Positions 33,869 through 41,910 of a stretch of 64,000 nucleotides of DNA are shown here, in pieces. Below the pieces are notes generated by a model. That model did no database searches. It had not been told where the DNA came from and saw nothing but the letters and a program-made list of their open reading frames with translations. Position 1 is the first letter of the stretch. Each line of letters begins with the position of its first letter. Origin of the DNA: Fibrobacter succinogenes (GTDB lineage: Bacteria; Fibrobacterota; Fibrobacteria; Fibrobacterales; Fibrobacteraceae); assembly GCA_902762305.1 (NCBI GenBank), contig CACWNW010000014.1, forward strand, positions 62,001 through 126,000, given 5' to 3'. The translations under genes were made by a program, and so were the position numbers.

Positions 33869-34957
33869 CTACCGGGTGTTCTTGTTCAGCAAGCCCGTAG
33901 GGATACCTTTTTCCTTAAGGAACCTTACAGCCTGAACAACTGCAGCCAAGGACTTTTCGTTTGCCCGCAAAACCTCAACAGCCTTCTTGTTGCCAGTCAA
34001 GACACTGCAAATTTCGCACGCACCGCCAAAATTTCTTTTGAAACGGATGTCGCTATGTTCTTCAACGAACTTGCAGAGTTTATACGGCCCAAGATAGTAC
34101 AGCGCGTTTATCAGGACATCCTTGCTAGCCCTTTTCAAAATGGTATCGATACGTTCCTTGTTGGCATCACCAAGGTCCAGAATCGGGATGTTATCGGCAG
34201 GGATTCCGCAACACGCCCACATATGGCCCAATGGCGAAAGGACCGGTTCGACAACGACCCATTTACAAGCGCAGTCGAGCAATTCCTGATTTTCAACACC
34301 GATGAACTGTTCGGAGTCCAGATCTTCGGCACGGCCGCTTTTTTGAAGCGTACTGGTATGGATGTTATAAAAAGTGCCATCCTCAGATCTCTTAAGATCC
34401 ACGCTATCCGGCGAACTCGTCGAACTAACTTCAGGAAGATCTTCACCTAAATATTCCCGTATGAAATCAGGATTGATCTTATCTTTTGGCCCAAAACTGT
34501 TCGCAAGGGTAACCGAATCGAAACCGACTCCCTTGCTCGCCAGCCAAGCGTTCCGGATATTGTCCAGCGGAACAAACGGCTCGTGGTAGTCGTCAACGCT
34601 GAAGTCAATTTCCGTAAGGCCTACCTCCCGGAGTTTTTTGACGTAGTTCTGCGCGCGTTCCAAGCTCGACGCCCAGTGGGCATTTGTAACAAGACGCGTC
34701 TTTAGGAACTTCAACGTAGCATAGCGAATGGCCCGGAGCAGGTCCTCGCCCAACAATGTAGACTCGCCCCCCGTAAAAACAACAAGATGTGCATTCTTTT
34801 TTCGAGTAAACTGGTCAATCGCCTTTCGCATCTGCTCAAAGTTGAGCTTATGTTTTAAGCCAGGTTTGCAGTTCATTAAACAATGGGAGCACTTTGCAGT
34901 GCACCCATTGGTTGTAACGAAACTGAAAACACCATCGTTGAAAGGAATGATGCTCAT
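33869..34957 (-). CDS. Radical SAM enzyme paired with Pro/Ile-repeat protein
   Basis: A 362-aa radical SAM protein. The CxxxCxxC motif is Cys19, Cys23 and Cys26 in TTNGCTAKCSHCLMNC, with a fourth Cys at 30. 'HLVVFTGGESTLLGEDLLRA' holds the GGE motif. The C-terminal third has further Cys (DCACKW, WACCGI, GACEIC) that could bind an auxiliary cluster, though the pattern is not a canonical SPASM. Barrel features such as 'LVTNAHWASSLERAQNYVKK' and 'IDFSVDDYHEPFVP' suggest a peptide- or protein-modifying subgroup. It lies 15 bp after the Pro/Ile-repeat gene in the same transcript, so that protein is the likely substrate. No named subfamily is recognised. Confidence 0.85.
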   Translation of the reverse strand: MSIIPFNDGVFSFVTTNGCTAKCSHCLMNCKPGLKHKLNFEQMRKAIDQFTRKKNAHLVVFTGGESTLLGEDLLRAIRYATLKFLKTRLVTNAHWASSLERAQNYVKKLREVGLTEIDFSVDDYHEPFVPLDNIRNAWLASKGVGFDSVTLANSFGPKDKINPDFIREYLGEDLPEVSSTSSPDSVDLKRSEDGTFYNIHTSTLQKSGRAEDLDSEQFIGVENQELLDCACKWVVVEPVLSPLGHMWACCGIPADNIPILDLGDANKERIDTILKRASKDVLINALYYLGPYKLCKFVEEHSDIRFKRNFGGACEICSVLTGNKKAVEVLRANEKSLAAVVQAVRFLKEKGIPTGLLNKNTR

Positions 34958-34972
34958 ATTTCGATTTTATCT

Positions 34973-35695
34973 CTATTTCTTCTTGACTGCGGCTTTCTTA
35001 GTAACTTTTGCCTTAGCCTTTTTAACAGCCTTCGGAGCACTCCTCTTAGCCGCCTTAATCAAGTTCTTGACCTGCTGTTCCGCAGTTGCGGCAGCCTTCT
35101 TTTCGGCCTTGGTCGCATTTGCAGGCAGAGATTTCCGAATTCCCTGAATTTGGACAAGCCGTTCTTCCAACTGCGGCACGAGTTCTACATGTCCAACAAC
35201 CTGCTTCGCATCCCATTTGTCAACAACCGGAGATTTCGGATCAGGAATAACCGGAGTCGGTTCCGGAATGAGCGGAATCAGAATCGGGATAATCGGATCT
35301 ATAATCGGAATAATCGGGTCGATAATCGGGATAATCGGATTTCGAACAGGAATAATCGGCCTAATCGGTATACGTTTTTCATCAGGAATTCGCTTAAATT
35401 GTCCAGGAATATATTTTTCCAACTTACCTTCAACACCCGACCAAATTTCACTTGTCTTCACAAGAGCCTGTTCAAGAACACCGGCAAATTCTTCACGCTG
35501 TTTCTTTGTACCCGCAACAAGGACATCGCCCAACGAAACTTCTTTTTTCGCCTTATCATAAGCTACAGAAAAATCCATGCCTATGGCTTGCAAAACAGCC
35601 TTTGGTTCCTTGACAATAGCAGTTTTGAAATCAGCTGTTTTCGCTACGGTCGCTTTGCTAGCATTAACTTTTGTTGCTTTTTTTGCTTTTGCCAT
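34973..35695 (-). CDS. Lys/Ala-rich protein with six 7-residue Pro/Ile repeats (candidate radical SAM substrate)
   Basis: A 240-aa protein with three parts. Residues 1-100 are Lys/Ala-rich at the start, then helical. Residues 112-153 are six consecutive 7-residue units: RPIIPVR, NPIIPII, DPIIPII, DPIIPIL, IPLIPEP, TPVIPDP. Residues 160-240 end in a histone-H1-like Lys/Ala tail. There is no signal peptide. An AAGGAGA SD precedes ATG 35695. A palindrome and a strong promoter lie upstream, and a radical SAM gene follows 15 bp downstream. The tails suggest nucleic-acid or polyanion binding. The central repeat resembles the repeated core of a multi-site modified precursor. Both ideas are inference; I do not recognise the family. 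Confidence 0.75.
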   Translation of the reverse strand: MAKAKKATKVNASKATVAKTADFKTAIVKEPKAVLQAIGMDFSVAYDKAKKEVSLGDVLVAGTKKQREEFAGVLEQALVKTSEIWSGVEGKLEKYIPGQFKRIPDEKRIPIRPIIPVRNPIIPIIDPIIPIIDPIIPILIPLIPEPTPVIPDPKSPVVDKWDAKQVVGHVELVPQLEERLVQIQGIRKSLPANATKAEKKAAATAEQQVKNLIKAAKRSAPKAVKKAKAKVTKKAAVKKK

Positions 35696-35716
35696 TTTTA
35701 TCTCCTTGACAATTTT

Positions 35717-35737
35717 TCATGATAAATTTTATCATGA
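35717..35737 (-). promoter_or_regulatory. 21-nt palindrome in the leader of the Pro/Ile-repeat gene
   Basis: Ten-base arms TCATGATAAA/TTTATCATGA flank one central base. It lies about 11 nt downstream of the expected transcription start and 22 nt before the ATG, as expected for a repressor operator or a leader hairpin. Confidence 0.7.
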
Positions 35738-35754
35738 TGGTTTAGCTTGTATTG

Positions 35755-35783
35755 AATATATCTTACAAAATACTTTTAGTCAA
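35755..35783 (-). promoter_or_regulatory. Promoter of the Pro/Ile-repeat and radical SAM operon
   Basis: On the minus strand TTGACT (35783-35778), 17 bp, TATATT (35760-35755); near-consensus and in AT-rich DNA. Confidence 0.8.
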
Positions 35784-35871
35784 GCATTTTTTTCAAAATA
35801 CATATAAAGCAAAGTAAAAATGTTTGTTTTCGTTTACAAACTTCGAAATGACAGAAAGCCCATGGATTGCT

Positions 35872-36411
35872 TTATTTGAACTTCTGCAGATACCAAGAAA
35901 CATTATTCCACTTGGCATCGTATTCAATTCTATAGTCGAATTCTCTCGGATAGGATCCGCTCTCGATAATGCCCTTCAGCAACCCGTCCACAGGTTTGGG
36001 GTCATTGACCTGCCATATGACCTCGCAGGTTCCGCCCCATGTCACTCGGGCTAAGTATAATGCATTAGGGTGAACGGGGTCACCGATGATTTGTTTCGAC
36101 AGTCCTTCGAGATATTGATACACAAACTCGGACTCTTCCGAAGTCGGCATCCCACTTTCCGTAAATTCCTTGTAATTCATAATAAGAGAGCAGGACCATC
36201 CGAAAATATCCTTGGGCTTGAATTTCCGCAAGCTAGTGTTAACAACAATCACTGCAGGCTTCCCTTCTAAAGAACTTGTGACAACAGCAAATTCTCCCTC
36301 GGGAATGAGGACCTTCTTTGTGGTATTCCGCCCGAAGGCGAAAAGACTTGAAAACAGACCCATAAGCAATAATATCCTTTTCGTAGCACCCGCAAGAACT
36401 AAGCTAGCCAT
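35872..36411 (-). CDS. Exported protein, possibly DUF695-like
   Basis: A 179-aa protein. A hydrophobic N-terminus (KRILLLMGLFSSLFAFG) suggests a signal peptide. The remainder has 'MPTSEESEFVYQYLEGLSKQ' and a C-terminal 'REFDYRIEYDAKWNNVSWYL', which resembles the DUF695 family; this match is tentative. Its start overlaps the end of the repeat-protein gene by 8 bp, so it is probably co-transcribed with it. A shorter start at the internal Met 17 is possible. Confidence 0.6.
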   Translation of the reverse strand: MASLVLAGATKRILLLMGLFSSLFAFGRNTTKKVLIPEGEFAVVTSSLEGKPAVIVVNTSLRKFKPKDIFGWSCSLIMNYKEFTESGMPTSEESEFVYQYLEGLSKQIIGDPVHPNALYLARVTWGGTCEVIWQVNDPKPVDGLLKGIIESGSYPREFDYRIEYDAKWNNVSWYLQKFK

Positions 36412-37993
36412 TGAGGCCTGTGCACCCCTCGAACATATCCTTGTAGCAATCCATCGCTAATGTGACGGCAGGGAGCATAGGAAATTGTACGAGACCAGTA
36501 CACTCGCGGAACATTCCCCAGTAGCACTCAACAGCCAAAGTCGTGGCAGGCAGTTCTGGAGCTTGCGTAAGGCTTACGCACTCCTGGAACATCCAAGCAT
36601 AGCACTGTGTGTATAATTTCTTAGCTGGGAGTGTCGGGGCATGCGTCAAGCTGGAGCACCTTTGGAACATCCAAGCGTAGCACTTGTCGGCTAATTTTGT
36701 GGCAGGCAATTGAGGCGCTTGCTTAAGACTAGAGCACCCATCAAACATTCCATAGTAACATTCTTTAGCCATCTTCGTAGCGGGCAGTTCCGGAGCATGC
36801 GTGAGGCTTTTGCACCCCTCGAACATATATTCGTAACAAATTCTTTCCAACTTGGTTGCAGGTAGTTCTGGAGCATGCGTAAGACTCGTACACTCTCTGA
36901 ACATACGAAAGTAGCAGCCATGTGCCAAAGTCGTGGCAGGTAATTCCGGAGCTTGCGTGAGATTGGAGCAACCATCGAACATATATTCATAGCAGAATGT
37001 TTCCAACTTGGTCGCCGGCAAGCGAGGGGCCTGCGTGAGATTGGTGCAATTTAAAAACATACTAGAGTAGCAGCCATATGCCAAAGTCGTGGCAGGCAAT
37101 TCCAGAGCTTGCGTGAGGTTGATGCAACCACCGAACATGAACTTGTAGCAGAATGTTTCCAACTTGGTTGCAGGAAGTTCTGGAGCTTGAGTAAGGCTTT
37201 TGCACTTCCGGAACATTTGATAGTAGCAATCTTCAGCCAAAATGGTAGCGGGTAGCTCCGGAGCTTGAGTCAAGCTGGTGCATTCTCTAAACATCTCGTA
37301 ATAACACGCTTTTGCCAATGTCGGCGCAGGCAGTTGAGGAGCCTGCTTGAGGCTAGAGCACTTATAAAACATTCCATAGTAACATTCTTCAGCCAACGTA
37401 GTAGCGGGTAGCTCTGGAGCTTGCGTTAAGCTAGTGCATTCTACAAACATCCCACAATAACACTCCTTTGCCAATATAGTCGCAGGCAGTTGAGGAGCTT
37501 GCTTGAGGCTAGAGCACTCATAAAACATTCCTTCATAGCACCCCATTGAGAGCGTTGTCGCCGGCAATTCTGGAGCTTGCGTCAAGCCCGCACAATGAAG
37601 AAACAATCTTGCGAAACAGAAGTCGTTCGGGATGACTTTAGCCTCCCCCTTTCCGTCGATCAAACTCATCACGCTGCCGCTTGCAGCGATCCGTCCAGTT
37701 AGAACAAATGAAGTGCTTGCTTTTTTCAGGTCCTTCGAGAAACCTTCTGGATTGTTGCCCTTCAGCCATGCACTGTCCCCTTTATTTTTCAGTACAACCG
37801 GGGTATTCTTTTTCATGGCATTCCATGTTTCCCCTCCATCCAGCGAGTATTGCACATCTGGAATTATTCTTGTTTTATTCTCAATTGAGAACGACGCATT
37901 GTCCTCCTCGGCCGTGAAGGTGAGGTAATCGCAGGACGGCACGGCTTCGGCACGCCCCTCCGTGAAAAGAAAATCTGTTTTCAAGTCATTCAT
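36404..37993 (-). CDS. BspA-like leucine-rich repeat protein, fifteen 26-residue repeats
   Basis: A 529-aa protein. Residues 22-125 form a domain with 'LTFTAEEDNASFSIENK' and 'QYSLDGGETWNAMKKN', common at the front of gut BspA-like proteins. Residues 137-526 are exactly fifteen 26-residue units with consensus LTQAPELPATTLAxxCYxxMFxxCTS. A half unit lies before them and LNG closes the protein. Each unit has two conserved Cys. No signal peptide or sorting tail is seen, so how it would reach the surface is unclear. Adhesion or protein binding is a family expectation. The near-identical 78-bp units invite copy-number change. No SD is seen at the ATG. Confidence 0.82.
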   Translation of the reverse strand: MNDLKTDFLFTEGRAEAVPSCDYLTFTAEEDNASFSIENKTRIIPDVQYSLDGGETWNAMKKNTPVVLKNKGDSAWLKGNNPEGFSKDLKKASTSFVLTGRIAASGSVMSLIDGKGEAKVIPNDFCFARLFLHCAGLTQAPELPATTLSMGCYEGMFYECSSLKQAPQLPATILAKECYCGMFVECTSLTQAPELPATTLAEECYYGMFYKCSSLKQAPQLPAPTLAKACYYEMFRECTSLTQAPELPATILAEDCYYQMFRKCKSLTQAPELPATKLETFCYKFMFGGCINLTQALELPATTLAYGCYSSMFLNCTNLTQAPRLPATKLETFCYEYMFDGCSNLTQAPELPATTLAHGCYFRMFRECTSLTHAPELPATKLERICYEYMFEGCKSLTHAPELPATKMAKECYYGMFDGCSSLKQAPQLPATKLADKCYAWMFQRCSSLTHAPTLPAKKLYTQCYAWMFQECVSLTQAPELPATTLAVECYWGMFRECTGLVQFPMLPAVTLAMDCYKDMFEGCTGLNG

Positions 37994-38095
37994 TTAGAAT
38001 CCAAGACCGATATGATGGCACCCGCCCCGTCTGGGAGAAAAATGCCAAATCTCGCCGAAAACTCGGGGGTTATTGTGAAAAAACGGGGGTTCTGC

Positions 38096-38728
38096 CTACT
38101 TGGCGTAACCCACGGGATTGTTCAGCAGCGGGGTCTCCGCGTCGGAAAGCTTCAGCAGCTTTTTGATGGCGGGAGTGTCCATCGTCATGCGCGGGCGGGT
38201 CATGAGGCCAGTTCCAGCACAGAAGAGGTTCACATTTTCGCTCACGATTCCCGCATCGACCCCCATGATTACCTTGGACTTGGCGTCACTGCTTCCAAAC
38301 TTCTTCTCGTCGGCGACAATCAGGAGGCTCACCGGAGCGGTCTTTGCCCAGTCCTGGCGGTCGGCAATCAGCCCGCGATGGTCACCCTTCGCCACCTGCT
38401 TCAGCGCGTTTTCCTTGTTCAGGTATTCGAAAGCGCCCTTGGCCGTAAACACGAACACGCGGATTTCCTGAAAGTTGCGTGCCGTCGGAGAGGTAATCTT
38501 GCCTTCGGCGGGGCGGTTCACACCAATGGCCGCGAAGAGCAGGTTGGAGAGTTCCTGGTCGGAGAGCATCTTGTCGCTGAACTCGGTGCCGGAACTGCGG
38601 CTCCAGAGGGCCTCCATCACATTCTTGCCGAGCGACTTGGCCGGCGCGGGGAGTTTCTGGACCTGCGCCATGCAGAGCGTGCTGCAAAGCAGCGTGGCCA
38701 ACAATGCAAATGCAAATTTGTTCTTCAT
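38096..38728 (-). CDS. Exported nitroreductase/SagB-like protein
   Basis: A 210-aa protein. A signal peptide (NKFAFALLATLLCSTLCMAQ) precedes a nitroreductase-fold domain: 'NVMEALWSRSSGTEFSDKML', 'LSNLLFAAIGVNRP', 'SPTARNFQEIRVFVF' and 'GVDAGIVSENVNLFCAGTGL'. FMN enzymes of this type are normally cytoplasmic, whereas Sec-exported versions occur in anaerobes. The substrate is unknown. AAGGAG before the ATG at 38728 sets the start; the longer in-frame leader runs into the divergent promoter region and is rejected. Confidence 0.85.
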   Translation of the reverse strand: MKNKFAFALLATLLCSTLCMAQVQKLPAPAKSLGKNVMEALWSRSSGTEFSDKMLSDQELSNLLFAAIGVNRPAEGKITSPTARNFQEIRVFVFTAKGAFEYLNKENALKQVAKGDHRGLIADRQDWAKTAPVSLLIVADEKKFGSSDAKSKVIMGVDAGIVSENVNLFCAGTGLMTRPRMTMDTPAIKKLLKLSDAETPLLNNPVGYAK

Positions 38729-38803
38729 GGGGACTCCTTGGTGGATTTTGTCTGTAACCGACCTAAAATATACCCTATTTTTGGATAGTAGGGATACCGC
38801 AAT

Positions 38804-38832
38804 TTGACCGAACCGCAATTTCTCTCTATTTT
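38804..38832 (+). promoter_or_regulatory. Promoter of the SGNH esterase gene, apparently leaderless
   Basis: TTGACC (38804-38809), 17 bp, TATTTT (38827-38832). Six bases then lead straight into ATG 38839, leaving no room for an SD. Confidence 0.6.
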
Positions 38833-38838
38833 AGAGAC

Positions 38839-39810
38839 ATGAACCTAGCGGAACGGATTACTTTAGTTGTCTGGGCGGTTATCGCACTTTGCGCGATATC
38901 TTGCAGCGATGAAACTTCTGGCAGCGGCTCCGCCGTTTCAGCCGAAATTCTTTCAAGCAGCGAAGATGCCGATTGGAGCAGTTCGTCTTCGGCAGAAGAG
39001 TCCAGCAGTTCGGTTGAGCGAAGCAGTTCTGGCGAGCATGTCGAATCGAGCGGTTCTAGTGAGTTTGTTGAATCCAGTAGCTCTGCTGAAAGCAGCTCCA
39101 GCGAATCACCCGTAGCAAGCAGCAGTAGCAAGAGCCTGGAAGGCGTTGTCTGGTATGTTGTCGGCGACAGCTTCAGTGCAGGCGATTTCGAAGGTCTTGA
39201 CCCCAAGCCCACCATCAAGGAAGGGAAATACGCCGGAAAACCACCCGTCTACTCTTACTTGATTGGAAACCGGACCGGCTGCGACGTGCGGAACATCTCC
39301 GCCGGCGGAACCACCATCTGTTATTACGATACCTACGGCTTCACCAAGCCAGAAAACGGAATCATGTACAGGACGGATTTTTCTGATGCCGACATCATCA
39401 CCATCTATTACGGAATCAACGACTCCCACAACCAGATTCCTATCGGGAACATCGACGACATGGACCCGACTACATTCTACGGCGCATTCAACGTGGCGCT
39501 TGATTACTTGACGAAAAACTATCCGAAGACAAAGATCGGGATTATCGTTTCGAATGGTTGTGATACCGAGGATTATCCCGAGGCGACCGAGCAGATTGCA
39601 ATCAAGTGGGGGCTTCCGTATCTTGACTTGGATGGCGGAGTGAACGGAATTACGATGTTGCGCTCCAGTTCCAGAAATCCGACTCCCGACGCAGAGAAAA
39701 AGGAAATCCTAAAACAGCAATGGGTCCACGAACACAACTGGCATCCGAACGAATACGCCCATGAACTCGAAAGCCATTTCATCGAGGAATGGCTTTTGAC
39801 GCTGCTTTAG
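38839..39810 (+). CDS. SGNH/GDSL esterase lipoprotein with poly-Ser linker
   Basis: A 323-aa lipoprotein (lipobox LCAISC, Cys near residue 22). A Ser/Glu-rich linker covers about 24-100, the typical Fibrobacter spacer of cell-surface enzymes. The SGNH hydrolase domain follows: block I VVGDSFSAG (nucleophile Ser), Gly in 'ISAGGTTICYYDTYG', block III IYYGINDSHN (Asn), and block V HPNEYAHELE (His). Enzymes of this fold deacetylate xylan or other polysaccharides; the substrate here is inferred from the organism type. It is monocistronic and likely leaderless. Confidence 0.88.
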   Translation: MNLAERITLVVWAVIALCAISCSDETSGSGSAVSAEILSSSEDADWSSSSSAEESSSSVERSSSGEHVESSGSSEFVESSSSAESSSSESPVASSSSKSLEGVVWYVVGDSFSAGDFEGLDPKPTIKEGKYAGKPPVYSYLIGNRTGCDVRNISAGGTTICYYDTYGFTKPENGIMYRTDFSDADIITIYYGINDSHNQIPIGNIDDMDPTTFYGAFNVALDYLTKNYPKTKIGIIVSNGCDTEDYPEATEQIAIKWGLPYLDLDGGVNGITMLRSSSRNPTPDAEKKEILKQQWVHEHNWHPNEYAHELESHFIEEWLLTLL

Positions 39811-39835
39811 CTTCTAAAACAAACCGACTATAAAT

Positions 39836-40180
39836 TCAAAAAAATAAAGATGGTAAAAATATAAATCCAAACAAGGCCAATGGCAAAATTGGAATAACTC
39901 CAATCGCTGCAAAAATCTTCCAAATTTGATTTTGGACAATCTTAATTTTCAGCGAGAATAAATCCAGTAACAACAAAACAGCCGACGCAAGCATCACTAA
40001 AGAAAATAACAGCGCGATTAAGAAAAGCGGTCTGTCGGCAATAAAATCAAGACGATTACCTACAAAAATCATGGACGTTGGTACATAACGAACTGCCAAA
40101 CATACTGCGGAAATAAACGCAGTCAAAGTAAAGAATTTTTCTATCAATTTCTTAATCAATTGGACCACTCCATAGCGCAA
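39836..40180 (-). CDS. Small membrane protein of unknown function
   Basis: About 114 residues with three hydrophobic segments ('FTLTAFISAVCLAVRYV', 'LFLIALLFSLVMLASAVLLL', 'IFAAIGVIPILPLALFGFIF'). The start is uncertain: the first in-frame candidate is TTG 40180, inside the upstream gene, and a GTG lies four codons later. The 25-bp overlap suggests coupling with the gene at 40156-40761. No family is recognised. Confidence 0.55.
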   Translation of the reverse strand: MRYGVVQLIKKLIEKFFTLTAFISAVCLAVRYVPTSMIFVGNRLDFIADRPLFLIALLFSLVMLASAVLLLLDLFSLKIKIVQNQIWKIFAAIGVIPILPLALFGFIFLPSLFF

Positions 40181-40761
40181 TGAGCTGAAATGACATCCTT
40201 GCCTGGAGCTCTTTTCTGACCATCGCTCGGAGCACTTTTCTGAATCACGATTTTATCGCTGAACGGACTAGGCTCAATTGTAAAGCCATCAAATGGTTCA
40301 GCATCATAAAAAATTACGATAGAATCTTGCCGTTCATCAATCCCAATACCCGTCCCTTGAATAACAGCCCCAATACCTCCACTGAGTTCAGACCGATATG
40401 TCAAAATATTTTTCCTAACATTATCATCGTCCTGATACTGGAGATGCCAAACAAAGGGAGCATTGGCATCAATGAAAAAGTCATACCAAAAGGATTCGTT
40501 CTGATTCTCCCGTTCTAGGAAAATTTTCTTGCCATCCAACTCGCATTGCTTTGCGCCTTTATTTTTCGCCCGAAAGCCAAACAAATCCCCCGGATAATTA
40601 TTCTCATAAACGGGATAAGTATCCCCCGCTATTGGATTAAAACAGGTGTGACAAAAAGACAAATACGAAAGGAAGAGTACAGTAAGGGCTATTTTGGCCC
40701 ACAAATCCTTCTTTTTAAAAAGCTCGACCGCTTGAGAAACCGTTATTTTGTGTATTTGCAT
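40156..40761 (-). CDS. Membrane-anchored protein of unknown function
   Basis: A 201-aa protein. The N-terminus is cytoplasmic and one membrane helix (about 22-40: 'IALTVLFLSYLSFCHTC') leads to a periplasmic domain with a few Cys. No motif is recognised. It precedes and overlaps the small membrane protein gene. The base composition of this pair is more AT-rich than nearby genes, a hint of transfer. Confidence 0.6.
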   Translation of the reverse strand: MQIHKITVSQAVELFKKKDLWAKIALTVLFLSYLSFCHTCFNPIAGDTYPVYENNYPGDLFGFRAKNKGAKQCELDGKKIFLERENQNESFWYDFFIDANAPFVWHLQYQDDDNVRKNILTYRSELSGGIGAVIQGTGIGIDERQDSIVIFYDAEPFDGFTIEPSPFSDKIVIQKSAPSDGQKRAPGKDVISAHCAMEWSN

Positions 40762-41094
40762 ATAACAGATAGAATATACAAAATCTGGGTAGAGTTTGAG
40801 TAGCCCGCGCTAGGGAGAAAAAATGAGGGTATAAAATGTATAGACCCAATCGCATCGGCTTCGCCTCGCTCCAGGGTGACAGCATTTAAAGGGGGCAACG
40901 AACTTACAGACCGTTCGGCTCTATTTCAACATAAAAAAAGATGGCATCGCCTCACTCTCGCAAACACGCCTCGTTTATACGAGGCGCATATTGCTCACAG
41001 ACGAAGCTTTGCAAAAACGAGCAGAAGAAGACGTAAAACGACGTGGCGTACAAAGGTACGCGAGGAGTTTTACAACGCACTTATGCGAAGTTTT
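40762..41094. other. Non-coding interval with nested hairpins
   Basis: No convincing gene in 333 bp. It holds a perfect hairpin at 40967-40986 (CGCCTCG-TTTATA-CGAGGCG). Near 41030-41080 is a nested structure: outer GTAAAAC/GTTTTAC arms around GCGTAC-AAAG-GTACGC. The second structure lies just past the GGGP synthase stop on the minus strand and may end that transcript. The sequence resembles the intercassette repeats further on in style but not clearly in bases. Confidence 0.5.
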
Positions 41095-41850
41095 TTAGCC
41101 TTTCACGTGGATGGCGGCGGCAAATTCTTTGAGCAACGCCGGGTCTTCGACCTTTTCCCACAGCGTTCCGGTCACGATGATGTTCGCGCCTGCGGCCACG
41201 CGGATGGCGGCCGTCTGCGGGTCCTTGATTCCACCGCCGGTAATGATTGTCATCTCGGTGGCCTTACGGGTATAAGCGATGTGCTCGACGGGCACGGGCT
41301 CTTCGGCGCCGCTGCCCGCTTCCAGGTACACGTAGCGCATGCCCATGAGTTCTGCCGCGATGGAGTTCACCATGCTGAGCTTGGGCTTGTTTGCGGGAAC
41401 GGGCATGGTGCCGCTGATGTATTCCACCGTCGTGCGCTTCCCGCTATTGATAAGCTGGTAGGCCGTCGGGATGGCTTCCATGTTGAGCGCACGCACGAGC
41501 GCGCCACCGCGCACCTGTTCGTCAATCAAGTAGTTCGGATTGCGGCCGCTCACGAGGGTCATGAAGAGCATCGCATCGAAACCGGGAACGACCTGCGAAG
41601 CACCACCCGGGAAAAGAACCACGGGCAGGTCCACCGCCGCCTTGAGGGCAGCCACCTGCTTGGGGAGCGTGAAGTTCCCGAGGTACGAACCGCCCACGAG
41701 CAAGAGGTCGGCACCGTTCTCGGCGGCCATCGAACCCGCCTTCACGAAAGCGGCCTCGTCCGAAGTATCGGGGTCGAGCAGCACCGCAAAAAGGGCACCG
41801 CGCTTTTCGATTTCAGCATTCAAGCGGAGTTCGGTCTTACCTGGTTTCAT
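41095..41850 (-). CDS. Geranylgeranylglyceryl phosphate synthase family (PcrB/GGGPS)
   Basis: A 251-aa TIM-barrel prenyltransferase: 'GALFAVLLDPDTSDEAAF', 'GADLLLVGGSYLGN', 'VVLFPGGASQVVPGFDAMLF', 'YVYLEAGSGAEEPV', and 'TIITGGGIKDPQTAAIRVAA' for phosphate binding. Family enzymes join sn-glycerol-1-phosphate to a polyprenyl diphosphate. In archaea this begins lipid synthesis; group II homologues also occur in Bacteroidota and relatives, where the lipid made is poorly known. Full length. The ATG follows AGGATTTGTT purines, and the neighbours give no metabolic clue. Confidence 0.9.
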   Translation of the reverse strand: MKPGKTELRLNAEIEKRGALFAVLLDPDTSDEAAFVKAGSMAAENGADLLLVGGSYLGNFTLPKQVAALKAAVDLPVVLFPGGASQVVPGFDAMLFMTLVSGRNPNYLIDEQVRGGALVRALNMEAIPTAYQLINSGKRTTVEYISGTMPVPANKPKLSMVNSIAAELMGMRYVYLEAGSGAEEPVPVEHIAYTRKATEMTIITGGGIKDPQTAAIRVAAGANIIVTGTLWEKVEDPALLKEFAAAIHVKG

Positions 41851-41910
41851 AACAAATCCTTCGTTCCTAAACGGAACATGTCGTATAAAAATACAATATA
41901 TTCGGCACGC

